Source: Microcoleaceae cyanobacterium UBA9251 (lineage in GTDB: Bacteria > Cyanobacteriota > Cyanobacteriia > Cyanobacteriales > Microcoleaceae). Taken from it: a stretch of 6,444 bases of DNA. Below, in pieces: positions 1-5,668 of the stretch (positions within the stretch are counted from its first letter, which is position 1; each line of letters opens with the position of its first letter). The notes under the pieces are model-generated. The model saw only the letters and a list, made by a program, of their open reading frames with translations, was not told the DNA's origin and made no database searches. The position numbers and the translations under genes were made by a program. The stretch covers positions 1,125 through 7,568 of the forward strand of contig DPLL01000027.1 in NCBI GenBank assembly GCA_003542015.1. The letters run 5' to 3'.

Positions 1-14
1 GTTCTTTACACTAC

Positions 15-695
15 TTACTTAGCTTGACAATAGGTTTCATAAACCCCGTCAAGCAGTAAGTTGAAAGCAAAAGTTGCTTTTTCTGCTGCTAACAACGCTT
101 CCTGTTTTTGTTCATCAGTTTGGCAAATTTGTAACAGGGCCTCGCGGGTTGCTTGAGAGTGCCACTCATCGGCTTTTTCGTGTACTTTAAAGAAGGACAA
201 AGCCGATTCTGAATCTATGCCGTAAAATTCCTTAAGGCCTGCTATTTTGGTTGTAGACACTTCAGGTATTTGCGCTTCGTAAGCGTAAAGTGCCGCTAAA
301 CCTGTGGCGGGGGATTCGCTGCGCGCTAAGTCTTTGAGAATCCGCACAGATTCCCTGGTTTTTTCTAAGTGTTCGCGCCCCAGAACAGCGTTTCTGTCTA
401 AACCCAAACCTTCCGCAAACCGCAGCCACAATTCCGGGTGATTAGCGGCACCTCGTTCTTCTTCTATCAGGTTTTCGAGGAGCATTTGGCGAATTTTGAT
501 GTCGTCGCAGGATGCGTGGGTAGCGCTGACGTAGGTGGGGAAGTTGTGGACTTGCAGGTAGTATTCCTGGGCGTACTCTTGCAGCATTGCGAGGTCGAGC
601 TTTCCTTCGTTCCACATTTGGTAGAACGGGTGTTTCAGCAGGTGGTGCTGATCGAGAATGGCGTTGAGCTGTTCGAGGAATTTTTGTTCTGTCAT
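15..695 (-). CDS. CADD-like (TenA/PqqC-fold) diiron protein, putative self-sacrificing pABA synthase
   Basis: The 226-aa product matches the CADD family (Chlamydia CT610 type), heme-oxygenase-fold diiron proteins close in length to the Chlamydia protein. Metal ligands are placed as expected: E79 in LIEEERGAANH, H86, E140 in YAYEAQIPE, and H172, D176, H179 in FFKVHEKADEWH. From memory, the Chlamydia ligands are E81, H88, E142, H174, D178 and H181, giving a constant offset of two. The same offset puts Y25 (HPFYQMW), Y41 (EYAQEYY) and K150 (STTKIAG) on Tyr27, Tyr43 and Lys152. There Tyr27 is reported to become p-aminobenzoate, with Lys152 as amino donor. The inferred role is cytosolic, oxygen-dependent pABA supply for folate, consumed by one turnover. 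No signal peptide or membrane segment is seen. ATG at 695 has only a weak GAGA upstream. It lies 175 bp downstream of the Wzc-like gene on the same strand. The family call is firm; the reaction is inferred, and a TenA-like or other diiron oxidase role remains possible. Confidence 0.85.
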   Translation of the reverse strand: MTEQKFLEQLNAILDQHHLLKHPFYQMWNEGKLDLAMLQEYAQEYYLQVHNFPTYVSATHASCDDIKIRQMLLENLIEEERGAANHPELWLRFAEGLGLDRNAVLGREHLEKTRESVRILKDLARSESPATGLAALYAYEAQIPEVSTTKIAGLKEFYGIDSESALSFFKVHEKADEWHSQATREALLQICQTDEQKQEALLAAEKATFAFNLLLDGVYETYCQAK

Positions 696-735
696 AGTTC
701 TCGATCGAGTTTGATGATTGTTCGGCTACTAAAAT

Positions 736-741
736 CTTATA
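736..741 (-). promoter_or_regulatory. Possible -10 element of the CADD-like gene
   Basis: On the minus strand this reads TATAAG, five of six bases of the bacterial -10 consensus, about 40 bases before the ATG at 695. No convincing -35 hexamer sits 16-18 bases upstream. It would let the gene be transcribed apart from the Wzc-like gene. This rests on one hexamer in AT-rich sequence, so it is weak. Confidence 0.22.
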
Positions 742-803
742 GTAATTTGGAATTTTGTAAACAGCGAGTTTTCAATTTTAGGACTTACGCACAGACTCTA
801 CTC

Positions 804-828
804 GTAGGGTACGCAACGCGCACCTTAC
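804..828. repeat. Small palindromic repeat, 11-bp imperfect stem
   Basis: GTAGGGTACGC (804-814) faces GCGCACCTTAC (818-828) across a three-base AAC loop. Nine positions pair by Watson-Crick, one is G-T and one is an A-C mismatch. Just upstream, GGACTTACGCA (781-791) also resembles a motif I associate with repeats in Oscillatoriales genomes. It lies between the Wzc-like gene and the CADD-like gene, so in RNA it could be a hairpin at the end of the former transcript, but no T-run follows it. A dispersed repeat is the likelier reading; copy number cannot be seen here. Confidence 0.5.
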
Positions 829-870
829 TAAGCTGAGGCGCATCTAAATTTTAGAGTAGCAGATTTGCTC

Positions 871-3246
871 TCACTCTTTTTGGGGAGCTAGTTTACGGAT
901 GCTAGACGGTACTGGGGAAAAATTCAAATATTCATCATTTCCCTCCTCCAGAACTGGGGATGTGGATAATTTAGGCTTTCGGCGTTTGATGACGTGATTC
1001 GCAACTGTGCCCACGCAAGGAATGCCAAAATTTTCTAATTGACTGAAAACTTTTTTGACTACCGAATACTTGACCTTACGAACGGCCACAGTTAACAATA
1101 TTCCATCGGTGCGTGCTGCTAAAAAATTAGCATCTTTACAGTCAACAAGTGGGGGCGTATCGTAAATAACCAAGTCAAACATTGCGTGTAATTCTTCCAT
1201 TAAATCCCTCATCTGAGATGAGGCAAGTCGTCTAGAAGTACCAGGCTTCGGAACGCCCGCAGTTAATACAAAAAGATGGTCTGCTAAAGGCGATCGCTGG
1301 ATAATTTCCTTGGGTTCTGTTTCCTTGTCAAGTAGGTTACTCAATCCCTTAAAGTTCGGCACTCCCAACAGCAAGTGCAGACTGGGATCATGCAAATCCG
1401 CGTCTACTAGGAGCACTCGCTGACCGGCCATTGCTGCTAGGTGAGCTAAGTTTAAAGCTATTGTGGATTTGCCTTCGCCAACAGTCGCCGAAGCAACCGC
1501 CAAAGAGCCGATCGGTCGATTTGAAGAAAGAAAGCGGATGTTAGTATAAAGAGAATCAAAAGCTTCTATAAATTCCTTAGCATTTTTCTGCTGCTCCTTA
1601 GCATTTTTCTGCTGCTGCTTTTTTCCTTCCAGCGCAGCATAGGCGTTAGCAATAGAAGGGGGCAATTCTTTAGCATTTTTGTTAAGAGGAATTACTCCCA
1701 ACAAAGGCACATCAAAGCCATCTTTAACGTCGTCCGCACAGTAGAAAATATTACGGAACTTTTCGATGACGATCGCCAGCCCCAGACCCAACACTAGGCC
1801 CCCGACAACAGCCATCATTATTTTGTTTGTATTTTTAGACGCAACAGGAATCAGGTTTCCCTTAAGGTCCCGCGGTATCTGGGGTTCAGAAATTATTTCC
1901 CAAGGTACTTGGCTTTGAGCAGCTTGTACCCGCAGCGTTTCCCGTTGAGTCAAAAGTTGGTCGCGCGTGCGGGCAGCTATATCTAACTGCTGTTGCAGTT
2001 CGTTGTAGCGTCGCGCTACGCTGGGAAATTCTCTTGCTTGTCGGTTCAGGTCGTTTTTAGTCTGTAGCACCGCCTGACTGCGAGCCTCTAAAACCTGAAC
2101 TTGGTTAGCAGTATCAACTAATTGTTTAATCAGGCCGAGCCGAATCGAGTTTTGAAAATTCTGAACTTTAGCATTCGCTTGTGTGCCTACTAAATTTTGA
2201 CCCAAAATTCGCTCAGTTTGCTTGTTTAGTAACGCGATTAAATTTGCCCGCTTGCGTTCTAAAGCTTCCACTATCGGGTTAGCAGATTTAAAGCGAGCTG
2301 TTTCTACAGCAATCTGGCCTTCGACTTCCTTAACCTTTGTCAGCAACTCTTTGTATTGAGGTTCTTCACTTAAAGCCGACGCAGCAATAGCTTCATTGGG
2401 CGTAAAATCCAATTGTTTTTGCAAGTTAGCATAAAGCGTCTTCTGCTCCTGTAGCAGCCTTTGGGTTTCTAACTCTAAGGTTTCTATAGTGCGAACTTGC
2501 ACGATCAATTGCGCGCCTTGTTCTTTAGGATCGGTGATTTTTTGCTGCTGTTGTATAATCTGCAACTCTGACTTCAAGTCATTGACGCGCTTGTTGAGTC
2601 CGGGAAGCTGGTCTTCAATAAATTTAACACCTTCACCAATGCGACTTTTGCGTTCGTCAAGGCTGTACTTTAAATATTTCTTTTTAGTTTCTTGTAAAAC
2701 CAACACAATTAATTTAGGATCCGTCCCCATGTAGTGAACTTCTAAGATTTTAGTTCTATCCAGTTCAGTCGCTCCTTGGCGCCACATGAGTAATCCTTGT
2801 TTAAGAATCTCCTCAGTAAATTTTGGCTCTCGTTTTTGGACTTGTTTAGCAATAGCCGACATCATCTGAGGACTGCGGAGAATTTCAAGCTGAGTTGGGT
2901 AGTCCAGGCTGAAAAAATCTCGACTTGGCACTCCCCCTTCGCGATTGGCGAGGGCCGAGGGGTCGGCAATTCTCGCCTCGGTGGTGACGGGTTCCACTAG
3001 CATCCGAAAATCACCTTGATAGGTTTTCTTGCCACCTTTGATCTGATAGTATACTCCACCGCCGGCTAGACCTATAATGCTTACAATGATTAGGGCTTGT
3101 CGCTGAAAAGTCCTCAACAGCGGACGCACATTCAGTCCTTTTGAAGGCGGGCCGTTTGACTCGTCTGCCTCCTCGGCAGGGAATTGCTGCACTTGTCTGC
3201 TCTGGTTGCTAATTGGTACAATATGAGCGTCCTGTTCTGTTTCCAT
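871..3246 (-). CDS. Wzc-like polysaccharide co-polymerase fused to BY-kinase-type ATPase
   Basis: This 791-aa inner-membrane protein should control chain length and export of an exopolysaccharide in a Wzx/Wzy-type pathway. In order: a cytoplasmic N-terminus; TM1 at about 50-67 (ALIIVSIIGLAGGGVYY); a Wzz-type domain beginning near 75; long coiled coils at about 205-280 and 300-440; a GNVR segment at about 407-457; TM2 at about 476-495; a linker (500-560); and a P-loop tyrosine-kinase domain at about 560-750. Walker A is ASATVGEGKST (585-595, K593), Walker A' is VLLVDADLHDP (611-621, D615 and D617), and Walker B is DLVIYDTPP (691-699). Two departures from proteobacterial Wzc stand out. The oligomerisation motif EX2RX2R reads EAFDSLY (561-567), with D and Y in place of both arginines. 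The tail after 750 has a single tyrosine, Y773, not a cluster. ATG at 3246 has a good Shine-Dalgarno. No wzx, wzy or glycosyltransferase gene lies in the window. The family is near certain; kinase activity is not. Confidence 0.93.
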   Translation of the reverse strand: METEQDAHIVPISNQSRQVQQFPAEEADESNGPPSKGLNVRPLLRTFQRQALIIVSIIGLAGGGVYYQIKGGKKTYQGDFRMLVEPVTTEARIADPSALANREGGVPSRDFFSLDYPTQLEILRSPQMMSAIAKQVQKREPKFTEEILKQGLLMWRQGATELDRTKILEVHYMGTDPKLIVLVLQETKKKYLKYSLDERKSRIGEGVKFIEDQLPGLNKRVNDLKSELQIIQQQQKITDPKEQGAQLIVQVRTIETLELETQRLLQEQKTLYANLQKQLDFTPNEAIAASALSEEPQYKELLTKVKEVEGQIAVETARFKSANPIVEALERKRANLIALLNKQTERILGQNLVGTQANAKVQNFQNSIRLGLIKQLVDTANQVQVLEARSQAVLQTKNDLNRQAREFPSVARRYNELQQQLDIAARTRDQLLTQRETLRVQAAQSQVPWEIISEPQIPRDLKGNLIPVASKNTNKIMMAVVGGLVLGLGLAIVIEKFRNIFYCADDVKDGFDVPLLGVIPLNKNAKELPPSIANAYAALEGKKQQQKNAKEQQKNAKEFIEAFDSLYTNIRFLSSNRPIGSLAVASATVGEGKSTIALNLAHLAAMAGQRVLLVDADLHDPSLHLLLGVPNFKGLSNLLDKETEPKEIIQRSPLADHLFVLTAGVPKPGTSRRLASSQMRDLMEELHAMFDLVIYDTPPLVDCKDANFLAARTDGILLTVAVRKVKYSVVKKVFSQLENFGIPCVGTVANHVIKRRKPKLSTSPVLEEGNDEYLNFSPVPSSIRKLAPQKE
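1574..1615. repeat. In-frame 21-bp tandem duplication in the Wzc-like linker
   Basis: Two exact 21-base copies abut (1574-1594 and 1595-1615), giving a seven-residue repeat in the linker between TM2 and the kinase domain (QQKNAKEQQKNAKE, about residues 545-558). A third, partial copy at about 1667-1680 encodes the NAKE at 524-527. Because the unit is a multiple of three, the frame is kept. It looks like recent slippage or duplication in a flexible Q/K-rich linker. Confidence 0.9.
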
Positions 3247-3251
3247 GTTGA

Positions 3252-3257
3252 CCTCTT
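3252..3257 (-). promoter_or_regulatory. Ribosome binding site of the Wzc-like gene
   Basis: The minus strand reads AAGAGGTCAACATG. The AAGAGG core is five bases before the ATG at 3246, which supports this start. Confidence 0.65.
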
Positions 3258-3378
3258 TTTGACAGTTTGCTAAAATCCGCTCTCTTCTGGGATGCTTCTG
3301 ATTGACACTTTCACCCTTAGTTTAACAATATCACAGGAGATTCTGGGTTGGTCGATTCAAGTTATTTTTAATAGTATT

Positions 3379-3406
3379 TAATAATTATACACCTACTCAA
3401 TTATTA
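3379..3406. repeat. AT-rich inverted repeat, 8-bp arms
   Basis: TAATAATT (3379-3386) and AATTATTA (3399-3406) are perfect inverted repeats with a 12-base spacer, about 135 bases upstream of the Wzc-like start. It may be an operator-like site, but such arms can arise by chance in AT-rich DNA. Confidence 0.35.
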
Positions 3407-3437
3407 TTTTATGAGGATTTGTAAGTTGTTCTTCTGC

Positions 3438-3455
3438 TTGTATAAGATTATACAA
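3438..3455. promoter_or_regulatory. 18-bp dyad, candidate operator
   Basis: TTGTATAA-GA-TTATACAA is a perfect eight-base dyad around a two-base centre, starting 192 bases upstream of the Wzc-like ATG. On the minus strand it includes TATAAT (3452-3447), so it could overlap a -10 box, but no -35 matches at the right distance. Its compact symmetry suits a dimeric transcription factor; which one cannot be told. Confidence 0.4.
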
Positions 3456-3581
3456 CATCGTTGAAGTGCGAGGCTATCCACCCGTTAGCGAACAGTTTTA
3501 TACATATATTTAAACATATTTCTACAGCGATTGACATCGGTCTTTATTAATAGACTAGACTGAGTTCTAAATAAAAATAAA

Positions 3582-3604
3582 ATCAATTTTTGATCGAAAT
3601 TGAT
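3582..3604. repeat. Inverted repeat, 8-bp arms around TGATCG
   Basis: ATCAATTT (3582-3589) and AAATTGAT (3597-3604) are perfect inverted repeats with a seven-base centre. No T-run follows, so a terminator is unlikely. It may be an operator or a chance dyad. Confidence 0.35.
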
Positions 3605-3650
3605 ACCCTCTTTTAGCGATCAACTTTTTCCCCGGATCTGCTACGCATAT

Positions 3651-3757
3651 ACAGCGGAAACCGCTGTTATGAGGTACACCCACTTATCCTTCAATCCTCC
3701 TAGGGACACTCCAAGAGCCGTGTCCCTACCGTGTTTCATAACAGCGGGAACTGCTGT
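3651..3757. repeat. 107-bp nested palindromic (MITE/REP-like) element
   Basis: Four related arms are arranged symmetrically. ACAGCGG-AAA-CCGCTGT (3651-3667) is a perfect 7-bp hairpin, and ACAGCGG-GAA-CTGCTGT (3741-3757) is a near-perfect one with a single G-T pair. The inner arms CCGCTGTTATGA (3661-3672) and TCATAACAGCGG (3736-3747) are perfect 12-bp inverted repeats. Between them TAGGGACAC (3701-3709) faces GTGTCCCTA (3720-3728) perfectly. The strand can fold as three side-by-side hairpins or with the 12-bp arms as one long stem; these states compete for the same bases. There is no transposase inside. The RGDTALG-like peptide on the opposite strand arises from the repeat and is not a gene. 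It is probably a dispersed non-autonomous element. Confidence 0.75.
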
Positions 3758-3780
3758 AAATTTCTGGCGCACGGGCGATC

Positions 3781-3805
3781 GGGTCGGGAGCGGGAAGGGG
3801 GGGGG
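3781..3805 (+). other. G-quadruplex motif with a G9 run
   Basis: The plus strand reads GGG-TC-GGG-AGC-GGG-AA followed by nine G (3797-3805). This satisfies the canonical pattern of four G-tracts of three or more with loops of two to three bases, and is unusual in this otherwise AT-rich gap. The G9 run is also a slippage-prone tract. No gene depends on it visibly. Confidence 0.6.
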
Positions 3806-4191
3806 AGGATTTGACACTTTTTCCACGGATGTGAAAGATGAAGAGAGAAATGCGCGACAGCTTAGCTGCACGGCTGCTTGAATTTATAGATGGGATTTGG
3901 TCATAATTATATCACAAACTACTCTCAATCGTTAGTAAATGACAGAAAACTTAATATATCAAAATTAAATCTTTGACTGCGTACAAAAATCTCAAATTAT
4001 TCGGCGTTACGATTTATACCAACTTTGACAGAATATACCGCCACTAATGACAGATTGCTAGCTCTGGTAGATTAGGCTCAAAAAAGAGCGATTTTGTCCC
4101 ATTCAGAAGTTCCCTGCTGTTGAAAGAGAGCGATTTTTTGTTCCCCTGTTTTGTCTCCTCAGTTAGGGTGACTTAAGGGCAGATCAAAGAT

Positions 4192-4226
4192 AATTAGCCA
4201 AATGGCTAATGATTTATTGGCTAATT
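4192..4226. promoter_or_regulatory. Two-state hairpin region with repeated TGGCTAAT
   Basis: AATTAGCCAA (4192-4201) can pair perfectly over ten bases with TTGGCTAATT (4217-4226). Its core ATTAGCCA (4193-4200) can instead pair with the nearer TGGCTAAT (4203-4210). The two pairings exclude each other. As DNA, the same bases give TGGCTAAT twice, 15 bases apart, and CGCTAAT at 4243-4249, which could be half-sites for a regulator. It is about 190 bases upstream of tnpB, outside the proposed element end. Confidence 0.4.
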
Positions 4227-4268
4227 GGCCCAATCAGTAAGTCGCTAATTTTACTATACTAGAGTTAA

Positions 4269-4290
4269 TCAGGCTTTAGTCAGGCTTCAG
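4269..4290. repeat. 11-bp tandem repeat
   Basis: TCAGGCTTTAG (4269-4279) is followed directly by TCAGGCTTCAG (4280-4290), ten of eleven bases alike, then an alternating TA stretch. No function is evident. Confidence 0.6.
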
Positions 4291-4326
4291 TATATATATT
4301 GTCATCAGGGAATTGGGTTTGAAACC

Positions 4327-4343
4327 CCGTCCTTCTAGGACGG
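4327..4343 (+). other. GC-rich hairpin upstream of tnpB, possible IS end remnant
   Basis: CCGTCCT-TCT-AGGACGG is a perfect 7-bp stem with a three-base loop. It is preceded by GAAACCCCGT (4321-4330), which recurs exactly at 5571-5580 near the tnpB 3' end. Such hairpins are usual near IS200/IS605 ends, so this may be part of the left end or a leftover end of an earlier element. What follows (CTTTATATG) is too poor in T for a confident terminator. Confidence 0.45.
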
Positions 4344-4415
4344 CTTTATATGAATTTTTGTTTACAGAGGCCACTTCACACCGGAGGTGTTAGACTGCGA
4401 AGGTAACACGCTTGG

Positions 4416-5610
4416 GTGAGTATGGCACTAAAAGCCTTCAGCTATCGATTCTACCCAACCCCAGAACAAGAGAGCTTGTTGCGGCGCACCTTGGGCTGTA
4501 CCCGCCTGGTTTACAACCGTGCGTTAGCCGCTAGAACCGAGGCCAGGTACAAAGACCTGAAGCGAGTAGGATACGCTGAAACTGCTTCAATGCTAACCGA
4601 AGGTCAGAAAACAGAAGAACTAGATTTCCTCAATCAAGTTAGCTGCGTGCCATTGCAGCAATGCTTGCGACATTTGCAAACTGCTTACACAATTTTTTTT
4701 GATGGGCGGGCAAAATACCCCAACTTTAAGAAAAAACGCAATGGTGGTAGTGCGGAGTTCACAAAATCTGCTTTTAGGTTTAAAAACGGACAGATATACT
4801 TAGCAAAGTGCCTTGACCCCTTACATATTCGCTGGAGTCGAACACTGCCTATCGGTGCAGTACCATCAACCTTAAGCGTGAAGCTTGCACCATCTGGTAG
4901 GTGGTCAATATCCCTGCTAGTAGATGTTGAAATCAAGCTATTACCAAAGTCAAGCAATCAGGTTGGTATTGACTTGGGAATTACAAGTTTACTCACTCTG
5001 AGCACTGGTGGAAAGATTGCCAATCCCAAAGGATTCAAGGCAAAGTATCGAAAGCTCACGAAAGCGCAGAAATCTTTAAGCCGAAAGCAAAAAGGGTCTA
5101 ACAACCGTCACAAAGCACGGCTTAAAGTAGCGAGAGTGCATCAAGAAATCACTGATGCCAGAAAAGATCACCTTCACAAACTAACCACTCAACTGGTGCG
5201 CGAAAACTTGCGCCATCGCCCTGGAGGACTTAGCTGTGAAAAACCTGGTGAAAAATCGGAAACTAGCTATTGCCATAAGTGATGCAAGTTGGGGTAAAAT
5301 AGTCAGGCAACTTGCTTACAAATGCCAGTGGTACGGTCGAGAAATGGTCAAAATTGACCGTTGGTTTCCCAGCTCTAAAAGATGCGGAAACTGCGGGCAT
5401 ATAGTTGAAAAAATGCCGTTAAATGTTAGGGAATGGGACTGTCCAAAATGCGGGGTACACCATGACCGAGATTTGAATGCGGCGCAGAATATTTTGGCGA
5501 CAGGGCTTGCCGTTGCAGTCTGTGGAGCGACCGTAAGACCCGAACAGAGTAAATCTGTTAAGGCTGGTGCGAAACCCCGTAAGGGACAGAAGCAGAAACC
5601 TAAATCGTGA
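4416..5610 (+). pseudogene. tnpB: tnpB, RNA-guided nuclease gene, frameshifted
   Basis: TnpB is the RuvC-type RNA-guided nuclease of IS200/IS605 elements, ancestral to Cas12. The frame opens with ALKAFSYRFYPTPEQESLLRRTLGCTRLVYN, the usual TnpB start, from GTG at 4416 or the more family-like ATG at 4422. RuvC-I is GIDLGITSL, with D186 at 4971-4973. The first frame then runs through ENLRHRPGG to a stop at 5280-5282. The family sequence ENL-AIALEDLAVKNLVKNRK continues in the +1 frame, from GCC at 5212, so one extra base lies at about 5208-5212. The second frame gives RuvC-II E (5224-5226), the zinc finger CGNCG/CPKCG (cysteines at 5383, 5392, 5440, 5449) and RuvC-III HDRDLNAAQN (D at 5464 and 5470), ending with TGA at 5608-5610. 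Repaired, it would be about 397 aa, full family length. All catalytic residues survive, so inactivation looks recent. Programmed frameshifting is not known for TnpB and no slippery run is present. Confidence 0.9.
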
Positions 5611-5652
5611 GGTTTGGGAGTCCCTGTGCGTTTACGCCTGGGTGGATGTCAA
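5582..5652 (+). ncRNA. Candidate omega-RNA (reRNA) scaffold at the tnpB 3' end
   Basis: TnpB guide RNAs come from the end of tnpB and the right end of the element. Here AGGGAC (5582-5587) pairs with GTCCCT (5620-5625), enclosing a second stem, AAACCT (5596-5601) with AGGTTT (5610-5615). The stacked hairpin straddles the tnpB stop codon, and GCGT-TT-ACGC (5628-5637) follows. This position and architecture fit an omega-RNA scaffold whose guide would begin after about 5652, that is, in the leader of the next gene. The transcript start is unknown, probably inside tnpB. Confidence 0.45.
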
Positions 5653-5668
5653 CTGTTATCTAAGTATC

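Larger units (their letters stand above)
3247..4415. other. Long gene-free, structure-rich intergenic region
   Basis: No credible protein gene was found on either strand across about 1.17 kb between the divergently placed Wzc-like gene and tnpB. The left part (3247-3650) is AT-rich and must hold the Wzc-like promoter, although no clean -35/-10 pair stands out. The middle (3651-3810) is a palindromic element plus a G-rich tract. The right part (3811-4365) holds short direct repeats and hairpins. An 11-base direct repeat, AGAGCGATTTT, occurs at 4085-4095 and 4127-4137. I see no specific signal between about 3870 and 4080. Confidence 0.7.
4366..5652 (+). mobile_element. TnpB-only IS200/IS605-type (IS1341-like) element, decayed
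   Basis: The element carries a tnpB pseudogene and no tnpA, so it could only have moved with a TnpA supplied elsewhere. The proposed left edge follows TTAC (4362-4365). About 12 bases inside is a small hairpin, ACACC-GGA-GGTGT (4378-4390). The proposed right edge is TCAA (5649-5652), preceded by the palindrome GCGT-TT-ACGC (5628-5637). TTAC targets and TCAA right ends are known for IS608 of this family. The tnpB core is certain; both edges are inferred, and the hairpin at 4327-4343 might also belong to it. Confidence 0.55.

Noticed and set aside
438..836. Plus-strand frame of 132 aa
   Set aside because: It lies mostly antisense to the CADD-like gene, which has full family motifs, and is a codon shadow of it.
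2489..3000. Two plus-strand frames at 2489-2734 and 2797-3000
   Set aside because: Both are antisense to the Wzc-like coiled-coil and Wzz regions and have Cys- or Ser-rich, non-protein-like composition.
3531..3561. TTGACA with TAGACT downstream as a plus-strand promoter
   Set aside because: The spacing to TAGACT is 14 or 19 bases, the match is poor and no plus-strand gene follows nearby.
3600..3881. Open frames on both strands (3600-3881 plus, 3641-3871 minus) as small proteins
   Set aside because: Both read through the nested palindrome and the G-rich tract, giving repeat-derived and poly-proline or poly-glycine peptides. Neither has a convincing ribosome binding site or family resemblance.
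4192..4290. CRISPR array or plasmid iterons
   Set aside because: The repeats are 8-11 bases, only two or three copies, with irregular spacing. There are no cas or rep genes.
4685..4957. Minus-strand frame of 90 aa
   Set aside because: It is antisense to the conserved tnpB body.
5205..5282. Programmed ribosomal frameshift in tnpB
   Set aside because: There is no slippery heptamer at the junction and this family is not known to use frameshifting. A simple one-base insertion explains it.
5642..5668. GTG at 5642 as the start of the RR-EAL gene
   Set aside because: It would add nine residues absent from the canonical receiver start and would lie inside the proposed right end of the TnpB element.
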